NCBI GenBank assembly: GCA_019925095.2
Contig: CM034398.1
Location: 6,091,001-6,155,000, forward strand
Direction of reading: 5' to 3'
From: Dendrolimus kikuchii
Taxonomy: Eukaryota; Arthropoda; Insecta; Lepidoptera; Lasiocampidae
Length of the DNA: 64,000 nucleotides
In this document: positions 1 through 13,900 of the stretch, in pieces
Layout: the number at the start of each line of letters is the position of its first letter
Position numbering within the stretch: position 1 is the stretch's first letter
Notes under the pieces: generated by a model
The model's database searches: none
What the model was told of the DNA's origin: nothing
What the model saw: the letters and a program-made list of their open reading frames with translations, nothing else
Translations under genes and position numbers: made by a program

Positions 1-620
1 TTAATGTATATATTTGAATCGGTAACATTATAAAAGGGAATATATTGGATGGCAATTGGCAACGCTTATGCGTTGTCCAAAATACAGGCCAACCTTTTGG
101 TCTTGTGATACTTCTATCAACCGTGTAGATAGCTTTTGATAAATGCGCTGAGCTTCTGAACCGCATGACCCGTATGGTTATAATATATAGATACGGTTTT
201 AATGTATAGATTGTAGTCCTTGTCAAAATATTGTTTTCAATCTATCAAAAATAAGTTCACAAAAAAATAAGCTATCGATTACCATAATCGATTTACGGAT
301 GAATTTCAACAATTATTAATATGACAATAGACCACACGTCTTTACCGTGTATCACGGCCCGTACGGTTTTAATATATAGATACGGTTTTAATGTATATAT
401 TTGAATCGGTGACATTATAAAAGGGAATATATTGGATGGCAATTGGTAACGCTTATGCGTTGTCCAAAATACAGGCCAAGCTTTTGGTCTTGTAATACTT
501 CTATCAACCGTGTAGATAACTCTTCATAAATGCGCTGAGCTTCTGAACCGCATGACCCGTATGGTTTTAATATATAGATACGGTTTTAATGTATAGATTT
601 GAATCGGAACATTATAAAGC
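1..620. repeat. Tandem repeat at the left edge
   Basis: The block at about 3-212 recurs at 391-600 with few changes (shared ggatggcaattgg, cgcttatgcgttgtccaaaa and aatgcgctgagcttctgaac). A third partial start is at 589-620. Shorter sub-repeats of tacggttttaatatatagat link the blocks. It may be satellite-like and extend left of the window. Confidence 0.8.
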
Positions 621-1145
621 AGAGTAGTATCGCAGATTACTCGTGTCCTCACAGTATGTTCGAAGTAAATCTTCTGTATAGTTTGTGTTATAAACCCCAG
701 CGCACCCATTTCCTATCCTAAAGTGACCCCTCTAAAGGTCAAAGCTACCCCACTGGTCGTTGCTCCATAGATTCCCCCCACTCATAATATAGTGTTTCAA
801 CTTAGTTGGAGGGGTTGACTTGAATATTAGTTTAATAAACTTAAAGTCACACGTGGTTAATTTTGTAATGGTGTGTTCGTGACGCATATTTGAAAAAGAA
901 GCAGTTATTCGAACGGTAAACGGAATTGTTGGCCGCAAGAACTTGTACGATAATCTGATTTCAATTTTACAAATTAGGACAAATTATTTTCTTTATTTAG
1001 TAAATAAATTTTCATTTAACCTGTATATATACATTTTTAATTTTTGTTTTAGAACAAAATATAAAGAGATATAAGTCCGTAAAAATTAATTTATGAATTA
1101 AACTAAATAAAACTATATATACAAATTAAAATTAAACTATATTAT

Positions 1146-1259
1146 ATTTTAAAAGGTCGCTCGTATTTTTTTTATGTACTATTATAACATTACTTTAGAT
1201 TTTTTCGAGCGAGTAATGCACTAGTAAATTTAAAAAAATTATGAGCGACCTTTTAAAAT
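1146..1259. repeat. Inverted repeat with 28-bp arms
   Basis: attttaaaaggtcgctcgta (1146 on) pairs with the arm ending atgagcgaccttttaaaat (1259). The arms are separated by about 58 bases. It could be a small foldback element. Confidence 0.75.
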
Positions 1260-1905
1260 TCAAATTTTGAAACTTTCAGAAACTTATTAATTTTTGTTCT
1301 ATAAAATTATACCGTAACGAGAAAAAAAATTGATTAAAAAACGTTTTTTGGCGATTTTTGAAATCTTAAACAATTTGAAGCGACCTTCTAAATTTTTTTT
1401 TTGAGCTGTCCTTTGGAGGTAGTTCCTAAAACATCAAAAAATAACATTTTTTCACTCGAGACTCAAAAATTTTTTGCCACCCTAATATAGCTATATGCAA
1501 TATGATACTAATTATATAAAATTATATATGTATGTAATGGATGTATGTACAGATATGAGATATTAACCCACCTACTGCCAAAGTAAAAGCAGCAAACAGC
1601 TGCAAAGACCGAATTGTCTAATATGGACAACGGCTACGTCTAAATAAATACGCGGGTATTGCGCGTCTAATACTGGGTCAAGGTGTTTAAAGTTTAAAAC
1701 GTACGATGTTGCTATACCTACTGCTAGTTAGTTATTAATCATGTATTCTGTATGACGGCCGCGACTAATGTGGAACACTTTGAGCCAATTATGCAGCAAA
1801 AGTCATTTTAAAGTGGCAGAAATTAATTGTTTTTCATATTTTGACGTCTATTTTTGTAGGTCTGAATAAGTGTAAATATAACTTGAAATAAAATTTATTT
1901 TTTTA

Positions 1906-2215
1906 ACTAGGATATACCCGCAACTTCGTCCAAGCTCGACTTGAAATACATTTTTTTTCAATTTGGCCTATTTTTAATCATTCCCATAAAAATTCCCGTT
2001 TGATTCCCGGGATAAAAAGTAGCGCAGATTTTAAGTCTAAGAATTTGCTGTCGATTCGCGAAAACCGCATCGAAATCGGCTCATTAGGTTTTACGTGAAT
2101 CCCCAACAAACAGACAAGAAATCTAAACAAATTGCATCGTGTTCTCCATCGCTTGTATAGTCTATTCCAGTTGTTTTTTTTTAATAGCTTCAATGTACAG
2201 ACACGGCATGTTTAG
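1906..2215 (+). repeat. Dispersed repeat with CCGCAACTTCGTCCA core, copy 1
   Basis: It runs from ggatatacccgcaacttcgt to cacggcatgtttagaatgtt and shares its length with copies at 8805-9300, 48630-49050 (minus) and a fragment at 33777-33830 (minus). No coding capacity. Confidence 0.6.
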
Positions 2216-2219
2216 AATG

Positions 2220-5210
2220 TTATAATACATATTATAGATATAGATAGATAATAATGCTCTGCGCGTACCGTACATTGAATAATTCAGGTTTACTATTATG
2301 TACTTCTTAGTAGGGGAGCCCAGGAGGAGATTTGAGATTTACTCGAGCGCGGCAGATGAACATAAGGGGTGATTCCTTGCACCTGTAGAGTACCTCCACC
2401 ACATATAAGCTCTATATAGATTCGTGCTAGGGTAGTCCATGTAGAAAAAGTTCATCGATCGTCAGAAATACTCCAGCGCGTCAGATTAAGATACGGTGCA
2501 TTAACTACTAGCTAAACAGTGTGCATTTCAATAATCTGACGATTTGAGCGTAAGGTAATGGAGTGGAAGGGTCACAAACTTGCAAAAGAACTTCGCTTTG
2601 ACATTCTCAAGCGCAGTTGAATTTATTTATTTTCAAGGGAAATAATATAAGGCTAACGTAAAAAACATGATCTGCCGATTTCAGCAAGCCGAAGTCAGGA
2701 CAATTCCTCGGATAAAAATGAAGGTTGAAACAAATTATTTTTAACAGTTATATTTTCTAAAAAATCATTTTTCTAAATACCATTTATTTCATGGTTTTAT
2801 TTATCACATTTAGTTATTATAAAATCATGTGTTTTTTTAATCGTCAGATTTTTGGCTAGCACGACTACAAGCTGTTATACAAATCTGAGATGCTCGTATT
2901 TCAATACGACGTTTTTTTTCGCATTTTCAAAAATTCTCTACGAGATTATGTCCCTTCCGAATCGGCAGTCCGACCGGCTACAGAATTAGAGATATTACGT
3001 TCGTATTAGATAGCGGTTATTGTAATGGAAAGCCGTTTAGACAGCATTAGTGCTACTACGTAATGGTTTTTTTTAACCGACTTTAAAAAGGAGCTTCGTT
3101 ACGCGATTCTCCGTCAATTGTGGACAGATGCTCAAAATATTTTTTATTCAAAAGAGTATACTCCTCATGTTGACCCATTGTCACCAAGTCATAATCTGAT
3201 GAGTGGATGCCAGGTAAATTGAAAGCAACTCTCAAATATTTTAGGCACTTACAACAAGTTTAACATTTTTTTTTTCTAAAGTTATTCAAGTATTTGCGTA
3301 ACAAGATTAGTAAAGTAGAAAATATTTTTTAACGAAATACAAAACCAACTTCAAACTAAAAAGCAAAAAAATATTATTTTCTATAACATCTTGAAGTTGG
3401 TGTCAAGTAAAACATAAAAGAACAACAATTTTGTAAAATACAGTAATTTCTATATTTTACTTCGCACCGTGTTCAAGATTTTGTAGAAAATATGTATTAT
3501 TTGCTTTTTATTTTGAAGTTTGTTCAGTCTTTTGTTATTTTTTTATGTAGAGTCATATTTGTCTCTGCGATCAACACGTAAAGTATCTTGCCACATAAAG
3601 GTGAATAAAATGTCGCCATAATAAGTCTATCCAGTTCACGGCCACAAACACAATATCAATAACCATTTCGAAGACACATCAACTTATAATGCAATAAAAT
3701 CGATGCATTCAAAATAACCGACGCTTCATGGACAAAGGAACACATGCGTTCCCCCCATTAGACCAGTCTCCCCCTTATATAAACCTACCCCATAATTTAT
3801 AACCCCTCCATTTTGTGACAGGGGTTAAAAGTGTAAAAATAGAACCGCTTCTTAGATACAGGCAGGGGAAATATATTCTGAGGGGAAGTGCAAAAAAGTG
3901 GGATTGGCAGCCCCTTTCTGGTTCTCTTGGGATTCGTAAGAAACTGTTATGTTTGAAAACTGTATAAATAAGAATTCAGCTTACAAGTATTTGCGGCCGC
4001 AAGGCCAAAAAATAGTCTTATGGATTGATTGAATTTTTTTATATAACGTTGCATCTTAATAGAAGATTGTTTTATGTACTATATATTCTAAATAAAATAA
4101 TTGTTTAGTTGTATATTCTGATTTTCGGGCCAGAAACCGTCGCGGCGTTCTCGGAACACCCTACCGAAGTCTCATCACATTCTGATCAATGGATTAGGAA
4201 CGTATAGGACAAACATTTATTTTTATTTACATAGATATAAAAATTCAGTTTCCGTATGTTCGTGTTCGCAAAACTCGAAGAGTAGTTGAATGAATGAATG
4301 AATCTTTAATTGTAGAAGTATAGGTAATAGTTGTACAAACGATGGTAAACAAGGTCAATTGGTCTCACTGTATTTGACCTAAACATGGTCATACAAACAT
4401 TTGGGTACATGCCAATCTAAAAAATGATAATAGTTCTAAATTTATAAACACAATTTGATTAATTATATATTAAATACGTAAATAAATATAGTCATTTACC
4501 TAATAAAATCCTTAATATCATAAAAAAAAAACACTTTTCCATCAGCCATGAATGTATTTTAATTTTCTTTTTGGCAATTCTCTAATTGATTGATTGTATC
4601 GAATTAAAGACTTTTATGATAATCGGTTGTTGGATTGTCTTCCTCATATATCTACTAGTACCAATATAAAAATGCGAAAGTTACTTCTTTATTTTTTACA
4701 TTCTCACAATTAATCGGCCAAACGGATCATTGTAAAATTCGGCAAGGAGATACATGGACAAAGACATGAGCTATTAGTATCAAAAAATGGTCTTGAGTAT
4801 TTATATATAGTACATAATATAAAATATACTAAATCAACCCATATTCCCTCTATAATTAATTATAGAGATGCGCCCATTAGCGTTATATCGTTTTTGATTT
4901 ATTCAGAAAAAAATGCGGATTCAGGTGCGGTTAAAAGCTACTAAATAATACAAGGATTTTTTTTGGTGGCATAAGTTCAGCAGGGCATACGGCTCATCTT
5001 ACGGAAAGCGGTTATGATGATATGTAATACTTGCAACAACTCGGAAGGGTTTATGGTAGTAAAAGAACAGCAACTGGTCACAATACTTTATAATCAGAGA
5101 ACCTTACGGTTTAAATACATTGCATATACACACAAACTCTCGAAAAGCATTTTAGAACACCTCGACATCCCTCCAATTTTACAGTATATGAAACTTAGCA
5201 ATTGGCACAG
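2220..5210. other. No gene seen; intron or upstream sequence of gene 1
   Basis: AT-rich sequence with poly-T runs and a short gaat repeat at 4290. No exon with zinc-finger signature or splice context was found. The ORF at 5014 contains CNTC but no histidine pair at finger spacing. Confidence 0.5.
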
Positions 5211-5214
5211 CCGA

Positions 5215-5690
5215 TAGCGGATTAAAGTCATTGATAAACTATTTTAATTAAAGTGTTATAAATGAAAAGAATTTAATACATTACTGTTTGGAAATTCCAG
5301 ATAATATTTTATATAAGGTATTGTATAAAATATTATATTTAAAGTTTTACATGTAATAAAATAAACTGAACACAGTATAAATCTATCGCGTCTGCCAACA
5401 TGAAAATAAAATGTAATGAATACCGAGTATATACAATTGAGAGATTTTGAATTATAATCTAAACAGTTACCTCATCATATTAGAGGAATATTCTTATATA
5501 AAATTATGGTAAATTATAGACAACTACTGTATATAAAACAGGCGCTAATCACAGAATAAATTAAAAATATAACATTACTATTCAATTAAGGAAATGGCCG
5601 ATTAGAAATATTGTTTAGAAATAAGAGAGTTCATAACAAAATTAATTACAAACTTTAAAAAAAAAACACGACAATGACAACTATGCTACT
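5215..5690 (+). repeat. Long direct repeat, copy 1
   Basis: Shares with 29728-30105 the blocks agcggatt(a/g)aagtcat, aacaggcgctaatcacagaa and ggaaatggccgatt/ggtaatggccgatt over about 400 bp. No ORF. It may be an old transposon or a duplicated intron. Confidence 0.65.
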
Positions 5691-6255
5691 TTTATCCGTG
5701 CAGGAACGGAGAAAGAATACAATTTCCTGCGGCCGGGCGGCCTGTCGTAAGAGGCGACAAAACAACCCACAGCCAGGTGGTAGGGCGTTTGCCCGACTGG
5801 ATGGCTACCAACCCTGGTCTAAAGTATGTCGTCATAACAACCTTGAGTTGTGTTCCGGCATTAGTGACCAGGTTCCAGTCTCCTTTAAGAGAGCAGCAGC
5901 GCATTTGTAGCACCTTTGGTGTTGTAAATGTCCATAGGCGATGGTAACCGCTTTCCATCAAGTGGGCCGTCTGCCTGTCTGCTGAACTCCTGCAATAAAA
6001 AATAAAAAAAAACTAACAGATAACCGTTTTCCGCCTATGGACATTTATAACACGAAACGTGCTACCAAGTTTCAGCCTCTAGAGGTAGTCTGAAACCTGG
6101 CCACTAATGCCAGAACCCTGGTCGACCAGGGGTGGTAGCCATCCAGACGGGCAAGTACCCTACCACCTGGCTATAGGTTGTTTTGTTGCCTCTTACGACA
6201 GGCCTCCCGGCTGCAGGAATTTGTATTCTTTCTCCGTTCCTGCACACGGATAGGA
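5690..6255. repeat. Inverted pair of a poly-A-ended repeat
   Basis: The plus copy (5690-6010) starts ggaacggagaaagaatacaa and ends gaactcctgcaataaaaaat. A minus copy (6015-6255) abuts its A-rich end. Related single copies are at 36673-36975, 38160-38472 and 63098-63318 (minus). ORFs read here come only from this repeat and recur in every copy. Confidence 0.75.
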
Positions 6256-6344
6256 CTTTCAAACATTTTGACTTATTTATAAATCCACAATACATAATTC
6301 CCTAGTTTTAAAAGTATGCATGTGTTATTGAAAGTAGAGTTTTA

Positions 6345-6425
6345 ACCGGATACTCGGATCGGTCCCAGAGATGTTGTACATTACCCATAAAAGCATAACT
6401 TCGCTTGCTTACCTTGGTAATAATA
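6345..6425 (+). repeat. Fragment of the second SINE family
   Basis: The segment with cggatcggtcccagagatgt and ttacccataaaagcataact aligns to the body of the copy at 32485-32545. Confidence 0.45.
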
Positions 6426-7239
6426 TACGTATATAATTTATTTTTCTGCCCATTAATTATGTATTATTTTGAAATTGCTACAGAATGTCTAGACATTTTT
6501 TGCTTAAATAGGTATTTTATATGAAACTTCTAAATTAATCGAAAGTGCCTCGTTTCTCAATGACTACCCAAGTAATTTTATTACAACAAACTTTCGCTAA
6601 AATTAATTATAATATTCAAGCTGATGAGTACATGTCCTTGAATATTCGTAGAATATTACGACATGTAGGCGGGTTGAAAGTTAAACTGGGGGGGACACGC
6701 TTTTTATAACTTCGAAATCAATAATTAGGTGGGGGAGATATCCTCCACAAACTGTGTGTATTAAAAATGTTATTGAGAAACATCGTTGTGATTTCTAAAC
6801 ACCTGCTGTAAGCTGAATTTTATTTCAACCTCGGCTACATGTGGGGTTCGAATTGCCTTACACTAGGTATTTTGTTCGATTTTTAAAGTATTTTTATTCT
6901 CATCACGGGATATTTGTTCAGTTTTAACCCCATTAAGATTATACTGATTATTCTACCCTCCATACACTTTTCATTATAAACATAGTAGTTTATGGGAAAA
7001 AAATGTCTTTGATGTGCAACAAAAAGATAGACTGACAAATGTACGACTTCACCAGTTTATTTTTATGTATTGAGCTGTGTTTTTACTAAAGTTAAATTAA
7101 TGCGCTCGTGTAGACATCACTGCCGATACTCTCACCGTGTTCCCATACAAAGAAAGTGCGGCGGCGACATGTCGTGCCTAATCGACAGTTTGGTGGCGCG
7201 GTGGCGGTGTCGTCTATACGCGCTCTAAAAGTAGCTAAT

Positions 7240-7735
7240 ACAAAAGAAGCCATTTATTATGCCGGGATGTGAGAAGAATAATAGTATGACGTCCGTCGGC
7301 AACGGGGCCTGGGGTCCAGGCTATACAGGTGGTTAGGAACTTCCTCACAGTGCGTACCGTGCTCAGGAGAACTGCCATCTGTATCAGGCCCTTCAGCCAT
7401 TTACCGAGCGAGAGCCTCTCTAGATGTCGGTCGAGGATCTTCGCTACTAAACCGTTAACGGGCGACGCTATCGATGTACGATGATCGATGACTCCATATG
7501 CCAAATGTCAGTAATCTCGTGGGCGAGGACTAGTTATTTCGTTAATTTATCAGTTTCAGCTTCCACCAGATTACAGTCATGTGGGATACTTATATCAACG
7601 AGCATCGTACGTCTCGCAGATCGGTCTATTATCACAATGTCAGGCTTATTGGCAACAATAGTCCTGTCTGTGATAATAGATCGATCCCAGTGCTATGACC
7701 ATTTTCAAGAACTGGCTCAGGAGTATGTTTAAAAT
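7240..7735 (-). mobile_element. Degraded non-LTR retrotransposon C-terminus
   Basis: The minus strand encodes NKPDIVIIDRSARRTMLVD, then IPHDCNLVEAETDKLTK, an in-frame stop, LVLAHEITDIW, a frameshift, and VNGLVAKILDRHLERLSLG. This resembles the C-terminal end common in R2-type or related insect LINE proteins. At least one stop and one frameshift break it. It ends about 67 bases before gene 1 exon 1. Confidence 0.65.
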
Positions 7736-7802
7736 AAAGTACCTCAGTCGCTATCAGCAAGTTTTGTACTGTCATTATTCTTAAAAATATTTTTTTCCCT
7801 AG

Positions 7803-7990
7803 CATTCCACCGTAAAGACCATCTGGCGAAGCACCTACACACTCATAACAAGTTAATATTCATCGGAAACACCTTCCAGCCGCTGTCCGATCAGGAAATG
7901 ATAACTCTTAAGCAGGAGGTCATTGATTATGATGACAACCCAATGATCGATGAATCAGGACAGGAGGAGTACAACTGTGACAGTGGTGAG
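7803..7990 (+). CDS. Gene 1 visible exon 1: half finger plus acidic linker
   Basis: The acceptor is a T-rich tract ending ccctag, and the donor is gtaagt at 7991. Two bases complete a split codon, then 62 codons follow. They begin FHRKDHLAKHLHTH, the helix and two histidines of a C2H2 finger whose cysteines are on an exon not seen here. The rest is an acidic linker with DYDD and DESGQEE. The exon ends in phase 0. The degraded LINE at 7240-7735 ends only about 67 bases before this exon. Confidence 0.85.
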
Positions 7991-10839
7991 GTAAGTTCGT
8001 AACATAATATAAAAGCACTACGCTTCTTCTGTAAACGTATAAAGTGGTAGAGCCATGCTTGAGTCATCCTCCTGATTACAGCTCTTAAAACCGGCTGGAT
8101 CGGGAGAGATACCACGTCCTCATACAATATTGGCGTTGAAATGGTTGGCCTTGTAATAGTGTTTCATGTGATGAGAGAGAGGTTCCGGTAGCTTACTTGC
8201 AACGAACCCCCCCCCCCCTCTACTGATCTTCCCGTTCCCATGCCCCTATTTCAATCTCCTATCTCTACTCCTCTATCCTATTGCTCCAGTCTGGTCGTTC
8301 TGTTTCATCCCCTATCGTAAAGGCTGTCAATGCGTTGGCTTCCCCTCTGATATTGCAAAGATTTACAGGCGACAGTGACCACTTTCCAGGCAACAGGCAG
8401 ACGACCTAGCGCCTGCCTGTTTGACAGCTTCGCAATATAAATAACTGTCAACCGTAGGACTGCACGTCAGAAGTGACAGCTGTATTTGAGCGTGATGGTG
8501 ACGCGAGCTTAGTGCTTTTTCCCAATCCCAAAAGTGCGCAACGCAGATACGTTTTCAAAGAAATTTTCACTTTAAAAATGAAAACAGTCGTCCCAAACAA
8601 ATTCAGAATAATAAAACTACCTTTTAACGGTTTTAAGCGCGGTAATTTATTTGATTTTTATTATTCCATTATCATATATTTTTTTAATAGTTACTTCCGT
8701 ATCACTTCCTATTTTTTTCAGGAACTTTGCTTTATTATTTAAATACTCTTTATGTATAGTCGTAAGCTTAACGAATACTGAAACTAACACAAATTGTATA
8801 TAATATTAGGATAAGCCCGCGACTTCGTCCACGCTTGACTTCAAATTCCCGCGGGATACCCGGACACAAAGTACCACAGTATTTAAAAAAGAATGTAAGC
8901 TATATGTGAAAACTGTGCCCGAAAAAGCTAATTTTTATGCACCCGAACAACTTCAAACCGCTCCCGGGAAAATTCTTCCGGGATTTCCGGGGTAAAAAAT
9001 ATCACACATTTTATTACATAAAGGCTATGGATCAGTGAAAAAACCACATTGGAATTCGATTTTTTTAATCTGTCCATTAAAATCGTTCCCAGAAAAATTC
9101 CCGCGGGATTCCCGGGATGAAAAGTAGCGTAGATTTTAAGTCTAAGAATATGCTGTCGATCAGCGAAAACCGCATCGAAACAAACAGACAAGAAATTTAA
9201 AAAAAATACATTGTGTTCTCCGTCGTTTGTATAGTCTATTTCAGTTGTTTTTTTTTAATAAGCTTTAATGTACATACACGGCATGTTTAGAATTTTAAAA
9301 TATTATAGATAATAATACTACCTACACAAACAAACATGTCGGGGTGAAGGTAAGGAAAGGAATGCTCCGGTGGTTCGGGCATGTGGAAAGAATGCATGAT
9401 GAAAGAATGACTAAACAAATATACAATGCAAAAGTGGATGGATGCAGAAGTCGTGGAAGGCCACGACACACCTTCCATGATCAAATTGATCGTGTACTAG
9501 CAGAAGGTGATGTCAGAAGCCTTAAGAACAGACGAGCTTGCATGACAAGAGTTATGAATGTCAAAGAGGCAAGTGAGGTGTGTAAGAATAAGCCTAAATG
9601 GCACTCTGTTGTTCGTGCCTACCCCGCAAGGGAACTGGCGTGAAGTTATATATGTATGTATGTATATACAAACATACATCATTATAAAACAAGCGATAAC
9701 TTGATGCGGCGGCTGAGAAATTAATCATTGCCTCGACTAATTTCTCTTCCCGGCGTCCTTCACCACTTTAGTGCAGAATGCTTCCAGCCATGACCTGGAA
9801 TGTTAGCCAGCTAACATTTCATACAATGTTGGTTAATGATTCCAGGTCTATGCCTGAAAGACCTGTACTTCGGGCAGTCTAAAACTAGGTGCAGGATAGT
9901 TTCCGGCGTATAAATGTCTTTGCACTTAAAACGGTGAAAGTACGCTGAAAAGCCACCGTGACCAGTCATGGCCTGTGTCAGCGTAGAGTTCAATGTAATT
10001 TTTTTCCCTAATGAGTGTGTGGTAATTGCATTTGGAAAAACAAGTTGGTAACAGCACCGGTGGTTCCTTCACTATAAGGTTTCGCCCATATCTTGTGTTC
10101 AAATATGGGCAAAAGGTTTCTTCTTAACTCTGCTTTAATATGCGACAAGGGAAATCATTCATCCTCCAATATCATATTCACAATACTCATTGATACTTGA
10201 CATCTTTGTCTTCCGTGATCACGGCTACTAAAAAGTGGCAGAAACGTCGGAGTAATAAAAATCAAATAAATTACCGCGCTTAAAACTTTTAAAACGTAGT
10301 TTTATTGTGTATACTAATCGCGAATACTTCAGAAAATACTAAACAGATTCACTTTCATATTCATGTATTAATGTGGATAGATGTCTAGGACTATGAAGGT
10401 CGTCTAGGACGATCTTTAACGTACCTCAAGCGGCCTACTCGCCTATAGCCTCACATTTTATGTATAAGTATACTAGATACAAAACTACATAAAATACCAT
10501 AGAAAAGTATATAAAGAACAAAATGTTATTATTAAATAGAAGCCCGACGGACCCGTGATACGATATAAAGGCTGAACCCTCCCCCATTTTCACCCCTTGG
10601 GGTTGAATTTCGGAAAATCCCCAGCCGGGCGCTTTCGTCATGTGGGGTGGCCTCCCCCAGAATTTCATGTTGCTAGGTCCCGCCGATATGGGTGGGTGGC
10701 TTGTTACGAAATTATTTCAACATTAATATTTCGACAAAATCGCCTTACTGATATGAAATTCTACATACTTACTATAGTCACCATCGGAATTGATTGCCTG
10801 TGTAATATATCTGGTAACTAACGAACTAATTCAAGTGTG

Positions 10840-10909
<70 letters not shown>

Positions 10910-13900
10910 TAAATCGGCAAACAAACACACTGCATATCCCCAAATTAAGCAAGTTACACTTGTGTTATGGGTAATATACAACGGACTACTCTGGGCCTGA
11001 TCCCGTACACCCAGACCATAGTAAATAACGGAGAAAATTCGTTTCTGAAATTTACCATACCAGGAATCGAACTCGGAACCTCTGCGTTGTAGTGACGTTA
11101 GCCGGCAAAGGCTTAGCCTAGTCAACCATAGAGGCCGTCGAATATCGAATATGCTTACATAACTTCAAGCCAGTTGCCTTGCGGGGCAGGCACGAACAAC
11201 AGAGCGCCATTCAGGCTTATTCTTACACACCTCACTTGCTTCTTTGACATTCATAACTCTTGTCATGCACGCTCGTCTGTTCTCGAATATATATATACTA
11301 GCTTCTGCCCGCGACTTCGTCCGCGTGGAATAGTTTAAAAAAAGTTTGGTCTTAGCGTGATGATATAGCCTTCCTCGTTAAATGGGCATTCTAACACTGA
11401 AATAATTTTTCAATTCAGACTAGTAGTTCCTGAGATTAGCGCGTCCAAGCAAACAAACTCTGCAGCTTGATATATTAGTAGTATAACATGAGCGATTTTC
11501 AAATTTCTTGACCGTGATTTAAAAATTCTTACTTTGTGGGAGTTGTCTTTCCGATTATACGATACCACGCCCTGATAAGAAACACATAAGTAACGAACTC
11601 ATGATGTAAAACTTTAAAAATATACTATTCTATTGTAGCACGATCAACTAACCTTTATTTGCAATAACATAGATACATGAATAGGTATTACATAATATAG
11701 TTTCCAATAGGTTTTGTCATTTGCATGAAGTGCAAATGTTTATATTAACTAAATGTCTTTATGCTTGCTTGATGACGATGCCTTTAAACTCTTAACGTGA
11801 TAAGTTCTTTTGAAAATAAGTGTATTTGTTTTTAGCGTTCCTAAAAAAAACTATTTATATATACTATAACAAGAGTTATGAATGTCAAAGAGGCAAGTGA
11901 GGTGTGCAAGAATAAGCCTAAATGGCACTCTGTTGCACGTGCCTACCCCGCAAGGGAACTGGCGTGAAGTTATGTATGTATGTATGTATAAATATTTCAA
12001 CGCAAGCCCCCCCAAAATTAAATATCTGTGCAAAATTCGTAATTTTATTGTTAAGATTTGTGAAATACATATTTATCGTAAGTGAATTCTGTGAATTTAT
12101 ACATCTTCAATAAATGTGGTAATGTGTGTACGAGATACCGAACTCCAGAATGTTATTGGTATAGAAGATCATTGCCAATGTCTTTTTTCTCGCTTAGCAT
12201 CAAGATTATCAAGAAGACATGGACAGATCGGACTCTTACGAGTCGAAATTCGACATAAGCGCAAGCACCTTCAATCCTGAGCGGCCGTATGCGTGCCCCG
12301 TATGTCAGAAGACGTATAAGAGGAAAGACCACCTTAAGCTGCACAGCTGGACCCATATGAAGAAAGTCAAAGAATGTTCGGTGTGTGCGAAAAGTGAGTC
12401 CAATTTTATTCTTATTTAAGTATTGAAATTTTTTTATCAATTAGTCCGCATTAACACGTTCACAGCTGCACTGATTTATCTATACTTCCCATTTCTGCGG
12501 TACGGTGCGTTAGAGACCTTGTACTAAAACTACCATCGTGCCGGCACGATGCTTATTGAGCCCCGTAACGTTTTAAAAACTAAAATCTTTTTTGGTTTAT
12601 GTACAAAATAGTTTATGGATTTTTGTTTTGAGTTGTGCGATACTAGGTTAAGGTAACACTGTATTCTTGGGAGTTCTTAAAACATCAAAATCTAACATTT
12701 TTCACTCGAGGCTCAAACAAAAATAACTGTTTTTTTGCGCCACCACATATACAGCATTTTTTTCTTACGTTTTTAGCATTTCAATATTTAATCGTAGTAA
12801 ATCAGGCGAGTGCTACAACGAAGAGTTCCATAGGGTTCCGCTCCGTCGCCTAGTGCCAAAAACGTCGTCTGATTTTGTCATTTGGTTAAGAAACTTTTAT
12901 AATAAGTTTTTCATCGAAAATACCCCATATCTTAAAAAGTACTCGACGGACTTCGGCTCAAACGCATTTTCTTTGAAAGTGTTTTTTGGGGTTCTACAAT
13001 ATTCCACTCCATAGTTTGAAAGTTCAGACAATGGGAGTAAAATTTTTACGACTTTGAAAGTTAATATTACCCTCTACCCTGCATATTGGCTTAAATATAA
13101 AAGTTTCCAAAGAAAATCGCCATGGTTTTAAAGGTCTGACTAACGACTCCCACAGTCACACGACTAGCCGGTTCTCTTCTTACTGCTCATTCACTTAACA
13201 TCGGTAGAAATTAACTCAAATTTTAATCAGTGATAAAACAATACCTACTTACTCATAATTGATGTTGCTATAGACATATTAATAATGTCTATATTAGTAA
13301 TATAACTACGGGTTAACGGCTTTAAGCGCGGTAATTTATTTAATTTTTATTATTTCGACGTTTCGGACATTTTTCAGTAGCCGTGATCACGGAAAACAAA
13401 GATGTCAAGTGTCAATGATTATTATTGTAGTTTTATTTAGCCTACCGCCAAGTTGGTCATTTTTATTTTAATTAATTTTAATTTGGTTTATGGTTATTAT
13501 TTACTATATGGGTGCCTAATCTAATTTGCCACCGCTTCGCAACATATTGTGACTTGAAGAGAAGAAGCGGCGCAAGAAACTCTTCAGCTAACATGCCTAG
13601 CTCTAATAATTTTATATAATTTTAAAACAGGGAGAGGTAAAATAAAAATAAATTAATAATCAAGTTGGTTTGTGTTTTCTTTCACGCAGAAAGAGCTCAG
13701 TGTCTTGAGGTCTGGCAGTTAGTTTTTGCTGGCTTTGGGTCTTAATAGTTTTGATGATCGGATCTTAAACAGTTGGTACTTGCCAACAATTTTTCTATTG
13801 AAATTTGGATGTTATTTCAACAGCCTCACGCGTCGTTCTAGGTATGAAACCATAGCGCAGCTTCTTCTCTTCAAGCCACAACATATTGCGAAGCGGTGTT

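Noticed and set aside
5014..5217. Plus-strand ORF with CNTC, considered as the missing upstream gene 1 finger exon
   Set aside because: No histidines at finger spacing and no splice donor at the right place.
5674..5961. Overlapping ORFs on both strands
   Set aside because: They come from the dispersed poly-A-ended repeat and recur in its other copies.
10826..11125. 99-residue ORF with Ile/Tyr run
   Set aside because: It is a SINE plus (TA)n microsatellite translated by chance.
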